Positions 1-9,368 of a stretch of DNA of 64,000 nt are shown here, piece by piece. The translations under genes were made by a program, and so were the position numbers. The DNA comes from Balneolaceae bacterium (lineage in GTDB: Bacteria > Bacteroidota > Rhodothermia > Balneolales > Balneolaceae): contig JAGYJQ010000001.1 in assembly GCA_018401935.1 (NCBI GenBank), positions 186,001 through 250,000 of the forward strand. Direction: 5' to 3'. Within the stretch, counting starts at the first letter, position 1, and each line of letters opens with the position of its first letter. The notes beneath the pieces were generated by a model that did not search any database, was not told the origin of the DNA, and saw only the letters and a list, made by a program, of their open reading frames with translations.

Positions 1-175
1 ATTGTGCAATGACATCGCGATATAATAACTTTAAAATACTGCTCTTTCCAACACCTGTTGGGCCAATTAAATACACAAACTCCTGTTGAACTAGTTTGAA
101 ATTAGCACCGATTAAAATACTTCTATGGTCGTAATTCAACGAAACGTTTTTTAACTGAACTATGGGTTCTGACAT
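1..175 (-). CDS. ftsE: Cell division ATP-binding protein FtsE, N-terminal fragment
   Basis: My translation from an ATG at 175 gives 58 residues running off the left window edge. It opens with an ABC-ATPase strand pattern (MSEPIVQLKNVSLNY) and has a Walker A box GPTGVGKSS at about residues 38-46. The GPTGVGKS form and the short lead are typical of FtsE, the ATPase of the FtsEX complex that couples divisome assembly to peptidoglycan hydrolases at the inner membrane. It overlaps the end of the upstream methyltransferase gene by 16 bases, so the two are probably co-transcribed. Walker B and the signature motif lie outside the window, so another short ABC ATPase cannot be excluded. Confidence 0.75.
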   Translation of the reverse strand, partial: MSEPIVQLKNVSLNYDHRSILIGANFKLVQQEFVYLIGPTGVGKSSILKLLYRDVIAQ

Positions 176-936
176 CTGGCTACAACGGTTATTCGGGTTG
201 ATGTGGACCTTGCTTCATTAAAGGAAAAGGCATCATAAAAAGCTAAAGGTTTTAGAGGACTTTTATTCAATAGTTTCTTTATCTGATCCAGTTCGTACGC
301 TCTTTGCTGATGCACTTCAATCCATGTTTGATTGTCTGATAGTTTTCGATCAATAATTTCAAAAGAATTGGTATGAATGTTTTGTTTTGGGTCGAAGGAA
401 CTGGTCCTATAATAACGCAGGTCATGATAGTCACCTTCGATTTCATTTAAATGCTGTACGGCTTCAATAGAATTTTTTGGCGTGGAAAAGTCAAAAATTA
501 GCAGTCCATTTACTGTTAAGCATTTTGCTGCTTCATGAAAAAAATGTTCAATTTCTCCTGGTTGTAACAAATAATTAATACTGTCAAAGACACTTATTAG
601 GGCATCTTGATCCCTAATGGCCATTAAATTATTAAATGAGGCCTGAAAACAAGAAATAGGACTAGCTAAAGCGGTTAGTTTTTTCCTCCCAACACGAACC
701 ATATCCTGGGATGCATCACACGCTTGTAGGGTATAATCTCCTAATTTACTTAATTCTAAGGTCAAAGAAGCAGTACCACAGGAGAGTTCGGTTATCGTGG
801 TTGGAGCTGGATGATGTTGATGCAATAGATCATCAATATATTCAGCCCAATACGCATAGTCCACATCACTCATGATATGATCATAGAGTTCTGCAAGTTT
901 TGAATAGATAGGCTGTTTTTGGATATTATTTTTCAT
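160..936 (-). CDS. Class I SAM-dependent methyltransferase
   Basis: This 258-residue protein has the Rossmann methyltransferase order. Motif I is ITELSCGTASLTLEL (about residues 48-62, with the usual GxG partly replaced by SCG), an acidic strand end follows near QACDAS (71-76), and the motif IV-like strand DALISVFDSINYLL lies at 111-124. It matches the broad Methyltransf_25/11 group, whose substrates cannot be read from sequence. Its ATG overlaps the stop of pdxA as ATGA, implying translational coupling, and its own end overlaps ftsE. No transmembrane segment is visible, so it is probably cytosolic. Family call is firm; substrate unknown. Confidence 0.8.
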   Translation of the reverse strand: MKNNIQKQPIYSKLAELYDHIMSDVDYAYWAEYIDDLLHQHHPAPTTITELSCGTASLTLELSKLGDYTLQACDASQDMVRVGRKKLTALASPISCFQASFNNLMAIRDQDALISVFDSINYLLQPGEIEHFFHEAAKCLTVNGLLIFDFSTPKNSIEAVQHLNEIEGDYHDLRYYRTSSFDPKQNIHTNSFEIIDRKLSDNQTWIEVHQQRAYELDQIKKLLNKSPLKPLAFYDAFSFNEARSTSTRITVVARCQNP

Positions 937-1979
937 GATTGACCGTATCTATTTGCCTTACTTATATACGCTAAAGCAACATTATACGCTTCTAGCATGG
1001 AGTCGTGCTCGGCAATCCATTTTCCTGCGATGTCGAAGGCGGTTCCGTGATCGGGAGACGTTCGAATAAATGGTAAACCTAAGGTGCAATTAACTCCTCT
1101 CCCCATCGACCATAATTTAAAAGGGGCTAAGCCCTGATCATGGTAGGCTGCAAGAACAACGTCCACCTCTAAGAATTGCTTTCTGCCGAAGAAAGCGTCA
1201 GCAGGGAAGGGCCCCGTTAGTTCGAGTGTTGGGTCATGTAAAAAGCTTCGCAGTATAGGCGCAAAAATCTCTTGCTCCTCTGTACCTAGTACTCCACCGT
1301 CCCCTGCATGAGGGTTTATACCCAATAAGGCAATCTTAGGCACCCTGTCAGGATAGTAGGTGCTAAAATGAGTACGAATGACCCTGATTTTAGACTGTAT
1401 GGTAGATTGATCAATATGCTCAACCACCGATTTTAGTGGCACATGAGTGGTGAGCAAGCACACATGTAACCCATTACCAGAAAGCATCATGACCACATCT
1501 TCGGCTCCCGTTTGTTCCATTAAATACTCAGTATGCCCGGGCACAGTATAACCAGCAAGGTGAATACTCTCTTTTGAAATAGGAGCGGTTACAAGGGCTT
1601 GTGCATGTTCGTTGAGGCAGAGTTGAATTCCTGTAAACACCGATTGCATACTTAACATACCGGACAACGAGTTATTTTGCCCATAGTTACTACTAGAAAA
1701 GTCTAATTCGGACCAGGAGTCAAAAGACTCAAGCACATTAATTGCTCCTTCAACTACCTCAGTTTGGTCTGTTATATAGTGTAGGGTTGGCAGTGGATTT
1801 GATGACGTTGAGAAATAACTTTTATGTTCCTCGATAAGTCTACGAATAAGGCGGTGAGGGGCTACTACTATGGGGGTGGATAGAGATAGATCAAGGGTTG
1901 ATAGCGTTTTCAAAGTGACCTCTGGACCAATACCATTTGGGTCACCTATTGAGACGACTAAACGAGGCTTAGTGCTCAA
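933..1979 (-). CDS. pdxA: 4-hydroxythreonine-4-phosphate dehydrogenase PdxA
   Basis: The enzyme oxidises 4-phosphohydroxy-L-threonine with NAD(P) in the DXP-independent-start branch of pyridoxal phosphate synthesis, in the cytosol. The 348 residues carry the family opening GDPNGIGPE (12-20) and the three metal-binding histidine motifs: HTEYL (H149), NPHAGDGG (near 223) and AAYHDQGLAPFK (near 280). Length matches the family (about 330-350). It begins 2 bases after the GWxTD gene stops and ends in an ATGA overlap with the methyltransferase, so it sits in the middle of a minus-strand operon. Confidence 0.95.
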   Translation of the reverse strand: MSTKPRLVVSIGDPNGIGPEVTLKTLSTLDLSLSTPIVVAPHRLIRRLIEEHKSYFSTSSNPLPTLHYITDQTEVVEGAINVLESFDSWSELDFSSSNYGQNNSLSGMLSMQSVFTGIQLCLNEHAQALVTAPISKESIHLAGYTVPGHTEYLMEQTGAEDVVMMLSGNGLHVCLLTTHVPLKSVVEHIDQSTIQSKIRVIRTHFSTYYPDRVPKIALLGINPHAGDGGVLGTEEQEIFAPILRSFLHDPTLELTGPFPADAFFGRKQFLEVDVVLAAYHDQGLAPFKLWSMGRGVNCTLGLPFIRTSPDHGTAFDIAGKWIAEHDSMLEAYNVALAYISKANRYGQS

Positions 1980-1981
1980 TA

Positions 1982-3496
1982 CTAATTCTCCTGATTTGCG
2001 TTGACTAAAGTGAAGTCGCCAAAGCCTGAGCTAGCCGTAAAAACAAAGGTTCTATTTGGGTAGATCCATTCTTCAATAACCCTTCCACTAGCAGGAAAAC
2101 TACGCACAATTTCTTTTGGGGGGCCTATTTTAATGTAGATTTGACCTTGATCAGAATCGTATCCTTCGGGTTCACTTGTAGTTGAGAATTGGTCGAAAGC
2201 GTAATCAATTCTGCGATAATATTCGCTCATTAATTCATTTTTGGCGGTGGCAGGAATGGGATCTTTTGAATCCCAAAACGAAGTAAACCAACTCAATTTA
2301 TCGGCACTCTTCTTTTTTAAAACTTCTTCAATCATCTGCTCTGGTAGCATGTATCGAAGCATTTCTATAGCAACATCGAGTTGTAAAAGGCTGGTCGGCA
2401 TATCTTGCCAGTAAGTCTCGAAATTCAATGAATAAATCACTTGGTTATTAGATTTTAGCTCTAAATGATACCCCTTGTTTTCTAATAGTTCTGTCTCTAG
2501 TTCGATCAGATAGAATGGTGAACGAAATTGTTGAGCACTCTTAAGAAGTTGATTGTCTAACGATAAGTCCACCTCAAAGCTGGGTAGTACTGAGCGTTGA
2601 ATGGTTTTGGTATGTATAGAATTTTGTGGGTTTGTTTTTGCAGAAATAACTAAATCAAAGCTAGATAAGGAATCAAGAGCATACGTTGGAATTCCAAGGT
2701 AGGAAGGTTCACTAAACGTTATTTGGTTGGTTGAACCAATCCATTTAGCAACTTTTTTTACCTCTTGTGTCGAAAAACTAATATCAGCATTTGTAGTATT
2801 TTCTGAGGTGTTAAACAAATAGAGAGGCTGTTGGGTTTTAGGTGGATGCAATTGCAATCCAATTTCTTGTAGAATTTCTTTGGGGATATATTGTTTGAAT
2901 GTGGGGCTTTTAGTATTAGTGCTTTTCGTTCTCCGCTTGTTTGGATTGAGCCGTTCAAGCTTTTTTGAGTCGATTTGTATTCCTGTAATCGCTGGCCAAC
3001 CCTTTACATAGTTGTAATCCATGTGAATAGTGTACTCATCTAAAGGTAGGTATAGCGTTGTTAGCACCTGAGTAAACTCATTAGGATCTAAGGTTTGATC
3101 ATATTGATTGACAACGATCGTGTCACCAATGAACATACGCTCTGCCAATTCTCTAGTATTCTCATCCTCATAAAATCCTTTGTAAATCTCTACGTTTAAT
3201 TGATAGCGAGCAGCGTAGCTACTATCAGCCTGTCTTTCAAAGGATAACTGTTGATGGGGTATAGATAGAAAGACCGTTAAAAGCGTAGAATCTTTTTTTG
3301 CTTGAATCCATTGAAAATCTACATCAAAACCTTTCTGGATCTTACTTTGTGCCAAATATCGATAGGAATCAATTGCTTGAGCTTGTATGTCAATAAGATT
3401 GGTAAGACCCAGTATAGATATGAACAAAATTTTTAATCCATAACCAAGCAGTTTGGTAAGGCCTTTGTTGGGCTGATAACTACTTAGCTTGTTCAT
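1982..3496 (-). CDS. GWxTD domain-containing exported protein
   Basis: The C-terminal third has the GWxTD family pattern: a WFTSFWDSKDPIP segment followed by EYYRRIDYAFDQF and then GYDSDQGQIYIKIGPP, the local version of the GWxTDRGxIYIxYGPP signature. This family is characteristic of Bacteroidota and relatives; its function is not established. I chose the ATG at 3496 rather than the one at 3547. The longer form would overlap icd by 23 bases, and the shorter one begins just before a hydrophobic export signal (LKILFISILGLTNLI) ending in AQA, a plausible signal peptidase I site. It is probably periplasmic or outer-membrane associated. It lies between icd and pdxA in the same direction. Confidence 0.85.
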   Translation of the reverse strand: MNKLSSYQPNKGLTKLLGYGLKILFISILGLTNLIDIQAQAIDSYRYLAQSKIQKGFDVDFQWIQAKKDSTLLTVFLSIPHQQLSFERQADSSYAARYQLNVEIYKGFYEDENTRELAERMFIGDTIVVNQYDQTLDPNEFTQVLTTLYLPLDEYTIHMDYNYVKGWPAITGIQIDSKKLERLNPNKRRTKSTNTKSPTFKQYIPKEILQEIGLQLHPPKTQQPLYLFNTSENTTNADISFSTQEVKKVAKWIGSTNQITFSEPSYLGIPTYALDSLSSFDLVISAKTNPQNSIHTKTIQRSVLPSFEVDLSLDNQLLKSAQQFRSPFYLIELETELLENKGYHLELKSNNQVIYSLNFETYWQDMPTSLLQLDVAIEMLRYMLPEQMIEEVLKKKSADKLSWFTSFWDSKDPIPATAKNELMSEYYRRIDYAFDQFSTTSEPEGYDSDQGQIYIKIGPPKEIVRSFPASGRVIEEWIYPNRTFVFTASSGFGDFTLVNANQEN

Positions 3497-3524
3497 ATAT
3501 ACATGCGTTTTGAAAGGTTGATTG

Positions 3525-5768
3525 TTAGTGGATTTCAATTTTATCAAGTATGGCGTTAAATGTACTACTTGGGCGCATAGCTACATCTAGAACGCTTTTT
3601 TCCATAAAATAGTACCCTTTAATATCTTGCTTATCACCTTGTACACCGATTAATTCAGAGATAATGATATCTTCACTGTCTTTTAATTCTTGATGTATGT
3701 TAGCAAACATAGAAGCCAATGCGGTGTCGGTTTTTTGTTTAGATAATTCTTCAATCCAATACATAGCTAAATAAAAGTGACTACCACGGTTGTCAATGCC
3801 GCCTAGCTTACGTGTTGGGGACTTGTTTTCGCGAAGAAAGGTACTATTAGCAATGTGTAAACTTTCAGATAGAATCAATGCACGTTCATTAGAAAAGGTT
3901 TTGGCTAAATGGGCCAAGGACTCCGCTAATGCTAGAAATTCACCCAAAGAATCCCAACGCAAATAATTTTCTTTTTTAAATTGTTGTACATGCTTTGGGG
4001 CGGATCCACCTGCGCCTGTTTCAAATAATCCACCACCATTCATCAGCGGAACAATAGAAAGCATTTTCGCACTTGTACCTAATTCAAGAATAGGGAACAG
4101 ATCGGTTAGGTAATCCCGTAATACATTTCCAGTAACGGAAATAGTGTCGAGTCCCTGACGAAGTCGCTTTAGAGTGTATACGGTCGCTTGGCTGGGGGAC
4201 AGTATGCTTAGTTCAAGACCTGTAGTATCATGCGTTTTGAGGTATGTACGGACCTTACTAATTAGTTGCCTGTCATGTGCTCGCTCTTCATTTAACCAGA
4301 ATACAGCAGGAGTGTTGGAATCTTTAGAACGATTTACAGCCAACTGGACCCAGTTTTGGATGGCGGCATCTTTAACCAAGCAAGCTCTCCATATGTCACC
4401 CTTTTCTACCTGATGTTCCATCATTACCTGGCCATCGTCCGTAACCACTCGAACGGTACCCGATTGATGAATCTCAAAGGTCTTATCATGTGAGCCATAT
4501 TCTTCTGCTTTCTGGGCCATTAATCCTACATTTGGAACACTTCCCATAGTAGATGGGTTAAAGGCACCGTGTCGCTTACAATCCTCTATCACTTCATGGT
4601 AAATGGAAGCATAACTGCTATCGGGAATTACCGCTAAAGTATCTTGTGTTTGCCCATTCTTATCCCACATTTTTCCAGACGTACGAATCATTGCAGGCAT
4701 AGAGGCATCAATAATTACATCACTAGGAACATGTAGATTGGTAATACCATTATCAGAATCCACCATAGCTACTTCAGGGCCATGCTCAAGAGCTTTTTCG
4801 AGGGCCTCTTGCAGTTTCTCTTGTTCCGATGAAGACAGTTTATTTAGATTGTTATATAAATCACCTAATCCATTGTTGGGATTAAAATTAATCTTATCAA
4901 GTAGTGAGGAATATTCTTGGAATACTTCGTTGAAAAAAACCTCTACAGCATGTCCAAAAATAATGGGGTCAGAAACCTTCATCATAGTGGCTTTCATGTG
5001 GATAGAGAACAACACATTTTGTTCTTTTGCTGCTTGAATTTGTTCTCTTATAAAAGTTCTCAGTGCTTTTACATTCATGAAAGTTCCATCTAGGATATCT
5101 CCCTTTTGAACAGGTGTTCGAGACTTTAGTACGGTAACCTCCATTTCTTCATTCACATGTTCAATGCGGAAATGTCCATCTTCTAGGACAGTCACTGATT
5201 TTTCATTATGTGCAAAATCATCGTTGGTCATTGTTGCTACAGTGGTTTTCGAATCACTGGACCATTCACCCATCCTATGAGGGTTATTCTGTGCATATTC
5301 TTTGACTGCTTTTGGTGCACGTCTATCAGAATTACCTTCGCGCAACACAGGATTTACCGCACTTCCTTTAACACGGTCGTATCTGTTTTTTATATCAATT
5401 TCTTCTGGTGAGTTCGCAGTGGTGGGGTAGTCAGGTATAGCGAAACCAGCCTCTTGGAGCTCTTTTATGGTCGCCATAAGTTGAGGGATGGAGGCGCTAA
5501 TGTTGGGTAGCTTGATGATATTAGCTTCAGGTGTCTTTGCTAGCTCACCCAATTCAGCTAGGTCATCAGTCACCACCTGTTCTGGTGTAACAAATTCAGG
5601 GAATTGAGAAAGAACTCTAGCAGCGAGGGAAATGTCTCGGAGTTCTAATTCTACTTTAGCTGCACGAGTAATGGCCTCAATTATAGGCAAAAAAGAGTGG
5701 GTAGCTAAGGCTGGAGCTTCATCTGTGTAGGTGTATATGATTTTTTCTTTGGTTGGTGCCATGCTCAA
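3525..5768 (-). CDS. icd: Isocitrate dehydrogenase, NADP-dependent, monomeric type
   Basis: This is the roughly 740-residue monomeric IDH (IDH-II) that converts isocitrate to 2-oxoglutarate in the TCA cycle and makes NADPH. The opening [20 protein letters not shown] is diagnostic, and further family blocks include [31 protein letters not shown] and [20 protein letters not shown]-like sequence ([19 protein letters not shown]). At 747 residues it is full length. Either ATG at 5768 or the one two codons inside (5762) could be used; the second fits the family start better. It is the first gene of the minus-strand block and diverges from a histidine kinase gene. Confidence 0.96.
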   Translation of the reverse strand: MSMAPTKEKIIYTYTDEAPALATHSFLPIIEAITRAAKVELELRDISLAARVLSQFPEFVTPEQVVTDDLAELGELAKTPEANIIKLPNISASIPQLMATIKELQEAGFAIPDYPTTANSPEEIDIKNRYDRVKGSAVNPVLREGNSDRRAPKAVKEYAQNNPHRMGEWSSDSKTTVATMTNDDFAHNEKSVTVLEDGHFRIEHVNEEMEVTVLKSRTPVQKGDILDGTFMNVKALRTFIREQIQAAKEQNVLFSIHMKATMMKVSDPIIFGHAVEVFFNEVFQEYSSLLDKINFNPNNGLGDLYNNLNKLSSSEQEKLQEALEKALEHGPEVAMVDSDNGITNLHVPSDVIIDASMPAMIRTSGKMWDKNGQTQDTLAVIPDSSYASIYHEVIEDCKRHGAFNPSTMGSVPNVGLMAQKAEEYGSHDKTFEIHQSGTVRVVTDDGQVMMEHQVEKGDIWRACLVKDAAIQNWVQLAVNRSKDSNTPAVFWLNEERAHDRQLISKVRTYLKTHDTTGLELSILSPSQATVYTLKRLRQGLDTISVTGNVLRDYLTDLFPILELGTSAKMLSIVPLMNGGGLFETGAGGSAPKHVQQFKKENYLRWDSLGEFLALAESLAHLAKTFSNERALILSESLHIANSTFLRENKSPTRKLGGIDNRGSHFYLAMYWIEELSKQKTDTALASMFANIHQELKDSEDIIISELIGVQGDKQDIKGYYFMEKSVLDVAMRPSSTFNAILDKIEIH

Positions 5769-5784
5769 CAGGGATTTTTGATCA

Positions 5785-5811
5785 AGCCAAGACTTTATAT
5801 TGGCTTTTTTT
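5785..5811 (+). terminator. Small hairpin with T-run in the divergent icd/kinase gap
   Basis: AGCCAA at 5785-5790 pairs with TTGGCT at 5800-5805, and a T tract follows to 5811. This is the shape of a rho-independent terminator read on the plus strand, but no plus-strand gene lies upstream. It could stop antisense or leftward-gene leader transcription, or be chance in AT-rich sequence. Confidence 0.3.
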
Positions 5812-5832
5812 AATATGATATAGTTAACACTA

Positions 5833-5868
5833 TAAAATAGGAAATCTACCTATGGATTTCCTATTTTA
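5833..5868. repeat. Long perfect inverted repeat between icd and the histidine kinase gene
   Basis: The arm AAAATAGGAAATC (5834-5846) is matched exactly by GATTTCCTATTTT (5855-5867), and the flanking T/A pair at 5833/5868 extends it to 14 bp, around an 8-base loop. The A-rich outer left arm and T-rich outer right arm give a terminator-like shape in both directions. It sits in a divergent intergenic region, where an operator or a leader structure for either gene is equally possible. Confidence 0.6.
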
Positions 5869-5937
5869 CCTGACAATTAAATAAGAGAACATCGGGAATG
5901 GTTACTCGGTTACACAATTAGGCTCTAACATATTTCA

Positions 5938-6810
5938 GTGAACGAATTACACCCATTATTAGCAACATTGGTTGAGGAATTTCTCGACGAGCGACGTGCG
6001 GTACAAGCTACTTCTGATGTACCATTAGTTAGCAATCAAGTTCAACTAAGTCAGAATGCTAAGCAACTTCTTCTGCAAATAAATGCCCACTTAACCTATG
6101 ATCATTTTGTAAGCTCAGTGCTAGAGCATGAACTCCGAACCCCATTAACAGGTATAGTCAGTACGGTACAGCTTCTTCAAGCACAGCTGGATACCCATGG
6201 AACTCAGGAGCCTAAAGCGTTTATAAAGTGGTGCGATCGATTAGAAAAATTAAGTGCGCGTATGGAGTTCTTGTTAGAGAATATGAAGCAATTGCATAAT
6301 AGAGATTCTTCATCGCATGCTTCGGGAAGGCAAGCCAGGAAATTAACAAGCTGGTTGATAAATGAAAGAAAAAGCCTTGGAGAGTTAATTACAAACTCAC
6401 AAGTACTCGATCTCGAGCTTCGGATGCTGGATGAGTCATTTGAGTATAACACGGACTATCATTTACTGAGTATCATATTGGGCACCTTGGTAGAGAACGC
6501 CTCTAAGTACTCACCAGATGACGCTAAAATTGAAATACTTGTTGAGCAGAATCACGATTTAGTGCGAATAAAAGTAATTGATAGCGGGGTTGGCTTAGGT
6601 ACTAATTCATCTGAAAACCTAATAAAAGCATTCCAGCGTGGACAAGATGTAGGTCATATTGAGGGTAGTGGACTTGGATTGAGTATTGCCCATGCTGCTG
6701 CTCAACGAATACAAGCTCAATTACTATTGTACAATAATACAGGGGTTACGGGAACTACTGCTGAACTAATTCTTTCTAATAAGGGAATATGTCAAAAAAC
6801 ACTGTTTTAG
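5938..6810 (+). CDS. Cytosolic sensor histidine kinase
   Basis: The 290-residue protein has an intact kinase core. The phospho-acceptor box VLEHELRTPLTGI has H64, LVENASKYSP near residue 187 is the N box, DSGVGLG near 217 is G1, and GSGLGLSIA near 240 is G2. No transmembrane segment is visible and only about 50 residues precede the dimerisation helix, so the input is either a cytosolic partner or the short N-terminal helix region. I take the GTG at 5938 as start. It overlaps the following receiver gene by 22 bases, so the two form a two-component pair. Confidence 0.88.
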   Translation: MNELHPLLATLVEEFLDERRAVQATSDVPLVSNQVQLSQNAKQLLLQINAHLTYDHFVSSVLEHELRTPLTGIVSTVQLLQAQLDTHGTQEPKAFIKWCDRLEKLSARMEFLLENMKQLHNRDSSSHASGRQARKLTSWLINERKSLGELITNSQVLDLELRMLDESFEYNTDYHLLSIILGTLVENASKYSPDDAKIEILVEQNHDLVRIKVIDSGVGLGTNSSENLIKAFQRGQDVGHIEGSGLGLSIAHAAAQRIQAQLLLYNNTGVTGTTAELILSNKGICQKTLF

Positions 6811-7172
6811 TAGTTGAGGATGATCAATTGCTTCGTGAAGTAATTGAAGACCTTTTATATATACATCATATAGAGGTGAAAACCGTTGGGAATAGTACAG
6901 AGGCTGATGATTGGTTAGAAGAACAAGTGCCTGATCTAATTATTTGTGATTTGTTTTTACCAAAAGTATCGGGGATACAATGGCTTAATACGGTATCGGA
7001 GCGTTTAGTTGCCAATGAAAGCTCCATTATTTTGTTGAGTGCCGATCATGAACGAACCCCTGAGATGCTCGAGGATAGCCCTATTCATTCACTAGTCAAG
7101 TATCAGCTAAAGAAACCTTTTAAGAATGATGAGTTGATCCGATTAATTCATCTGCTACAACCAAATAGCTAG
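6789..7172 (+). CDS. Receiver-only response regulator
   Basis: This 127-residue protein is a lone CheY-like receiver domain. It has the acidic pocket EDD (residues 10-12), phospho-acceptor D54 in IICDLFLP, the switch residue S84 in ILLSADH, and K109 in LKKPF. There is no output domain, so it presumably acts by protein-protein contact or in a phosphorelay. The 22-base overlap with the kinase gene ties it to that protein as likely cognate partner. Confidence 0.9.
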   Translation: MSKNTVLVVEDDQLLREVIEDLLYIHHIEVKTVGNSTEADDWLEEQVPDLIICDLFLPKVSGIQWLNTVSERLVANESSIILLSADHERTPEMLEDSPIHSLVKYQLKKPFKNDELIRLIHLLQPNS

Positions 7173-7341
7173 TTAATCAGTCCTGATAAACAGCTTAGTA
7201 GTGTATAGCTTATATGCATGAATAAGAAGTTTGACTGAGGTGAAAATACGATAGTCAATTTAATTAATCGTCCTTTTCTGCTAATGCTGACATTTGACTC
7301 TGTATTCGGTATTATTCAACTAGAAAGAAAAGATGTAAGCT

Positions 7342-7551
7342 ATGATGAAACCCATGTTTGGTCATCGACCAAAACCCAAGCGATTCGATTTACCTTTGCG
7401 GTATTATAATCCAGAAGAGGATGAAAAAGAAAACCGGAAAAAACGCATAAAATTCCAGACACATAATCGTGTACAGCCGAAGCAGTTTGTTCGGGTATTT
7501 TTTTTATTCATACTGTTATCACTAGTCGTTTATCTCATTGGTGTATTATGA
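7342..7551 (+). CDS. Small single-span membrane protein upstream of mutL
   Basis: The 69 residues consist of a charged, strongly basic N-terminal half (RPKPKRF, KENRKKRIKF) and one hydrophobic helix at about residues 49-68 (VRVFFLFILLSLVVYLIGVL). This predicts a tail-anchored inner-membrane protein with its N-terminus in the cytosol. Its stop overlaps the mutL ATG as ATGA, which supports it being a real translated gene. I recognise no family and assign no function. Confidence 0.7.
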   Translation: MMKPMFGHRPKPKRFDLPLRYYNPEEDEKENRKKRIKFQTHNRVQPKQFVRVFFLFILLSLVVYLIGVL

Positions 7552-9368
7552 CAGAGGTGAAAGAACCTGATAGTTACATTCGCCTATTACCTGACACCAT
7601 CATAGATAAAATTGCGGCAGGAGAGGTCATACAACGTCCGGCTTCTGTGGTTAAGGAATTGCTAGATAATGCCATTGATGCAGGTGCTGATCAAATCCAA
7701 TTGATCATTGAGCAGTCTGGAAGAACCCTAATTCAAGTAACAGATAATGGGTGTGGAATGAGTGAAGTGGATCTAGAACGTTGTTTTACTAGGCATGCAA
7801 CTTCGAAAATTCAAGGAATAGAGGATTTATTTGCGATTCGAACAATGGGATTTAGAGGGGAAGCGATGTCTTCCATTTCGGCCATATCTCAAGTGGAAGC
7901 TAAATCCAAGTTGCATGATCAGGATGCGGGTTGGGCTATAAAGTTACATGGTGGAGAGATTCAGCAAAAAAGTCCAGTGGCCACCACTAATGGGACTCAA
8001 ATCACTGTTAGAAACTTATTTTTTAATGTGCCAGCGCGTCGACAATTTCTAAAAACAGATGCTACTGAATTTCGACATATCTTAAAAACTGTTCAACATG
8101 CAGCCATTAGCCATCCAGAAATTTCCTTCACCTTTGTTTCAGATGCTGACCCCGTATATCAACTGCCTTCCCAGTCCTTAGATGATCGTATTGTTGGGAT
8201 GTTTGGAAAGCGTTACAAAGCTAGCTTAATTCCTTTCCGTGAACAAACCAGTTATGTTTCTGTACATGGAGTTGCTGGAGATCCAAAGCTGAGTAAGAAG
8301 TCTCGAGGGGAACAGTTTTTATTTGTGAATGGCCGGCCTTTCCAGCATCGCTACCTTATGCATGTTCTTCTAAGTTTATATGACCACTGGACGCATGCCA
8401 ATGAGTACCCTTTCTTTATACTGTTTATCGAAATAGAACCCGACAAAATAGACGTAAATGTTCACCCTGCGAAGTCAGAAATAAAATTTGAAGATGAGCG
8501 TTCGGTCATTCAGTTAAGTGTCTCCGTAATGAAAAGAGCATTAAATGAACACCTACACGTTCCAATTATACCCACAGGATCGGCCTTAGAGGGTACGAAA
8601 TTCAGTCCCGAACAAAACCAAGCCATTGTAGATGAGCAGCATCCTTTTGGTACAAAAGCCAACGGATTAAACTTTCTAAAAGCAACTAATTCGGCTACTA
8701 AGATGGGAGGAAATGGTGGTGAAATTGCACGCCAACTTTATGCAAGTGAACCTTGGGAGCAGACCAGTCAAACGTCGTTGGTAGAAGGGGATGAAGATCG
8801 ATTTACAAATGGCTTTTATTGGCAGTTGCATGCTAGCTATATCGTTACTCAAACGCGTACAGGCTTATGTTTAATTGATCAATACTATGCTCACAAGCGA
8901 ATATTGTTTGAGAAAACACGTAAAGCGGCTGATTTAGCACTCCCAAGTACCCAGCAATTGCTCTTTTCCCAGCAAATTGATTTGTCTGCTAGTGATTATG
9001 CGTTGCTCAAAGAGATACACCCGCTTATCCAAAAAATTGGCTTTTCAGTCAGTTTGTTAAGTGGTTATTCTATTTTGATTGACGGGGTTCCTTCCGATAT
9101 TACCAAAGGAGATGAGGCTAGTATGATTACGGATTTGCTGCAAACGTACCGTGAACTCGATAAAGTGGTCAGTTTCGATGCTAGAGAGCGTTTAGCTTTA
9201 GCGTTTGCTACCAGGGCAGCTATACAAAAAGGTCGTAAATTAGAGCAAGAGCAAATGGAAGCACTGGTTGATGAATTATTTGCTTGTGAAGAACCCTATT
9301 ATGATCCCTTAAAACACCCAACTATTTTGTTTATGTCGATGAGTGAAATTCAACAGAGGTTCCGTTGA
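7548..9368 (+). CDS. mutL: DNA mismatch repair protein MutL
   Basis: MutL links mismatch recognition by MutS to strand excision. The GHKL ATPase domain is intact: LLDNAIDAGADQ, VTDNGCGM, RHATSKI, GFRGEAMSSI, then GTQITVRNLFFNVPARRQFL in the transducer region. The C-terminal dimerisation domain is present, but the endonuclease metal motif, usually DQHAxxExxxxE, reads DQYYAHKRILFE, losing the histidine and the first glutamate. The late CPHGRP-type motif reads DPLKHP. At 606 residues it has family length. It overlaps both neighbours, by ATGA upstream and TGATG downstream. Confidence 0.96.
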   Translation: MTEVKEPDSYIRLLPDTIIDKIAAGEVIQRPASVVKELLDNAIDAGADQIQLIIEQSGRTLIQVTDNGCGMSEVDLERCFTRHATSKIQGIEDLFAIRTMGFRGEAMSSISAISQVEAKSKLHDQDAGWAIKLHGGEIQQKSPVATTNGTQITVRNLFFNVPARRQFLKTDATEFRHILKTVQHAAISHPEISFTFVSDADPVYQLPSQSLDDRIVGMFGKRYKASLIPFREQTSYVSVHGVAGDPKLSKKSRGEQFLFVNGRPFQHRYLMHVLLSLYDHWTHANEYPFFILFIEIEPDKIDVNVHPAKSEIKFEDERSVIQLSVSVMKRALNEHLHVPIIPTGSALEGTKFSPEQNQAIVDEQHPFGTKANGLNFLKATNSATKMGGNGGEIARQLYASEPWEQTSQTSLVEGDEDRFTNGFYWQLHASYIVTQTRTGLCLIDQYYAHKRILFEKTRKAADLALPSTQQLLFSQQIDLSASDYALLKEIHPLIQKIGFSVSLLSGYSILIDGVPSDITKGDEASMITDLLQTYRELDKVVSFDARERLALAFATRAAIQKGRKLEQEQMEALVDELFACEEPYYDPLKHPTILFMSMSEIQQRFR

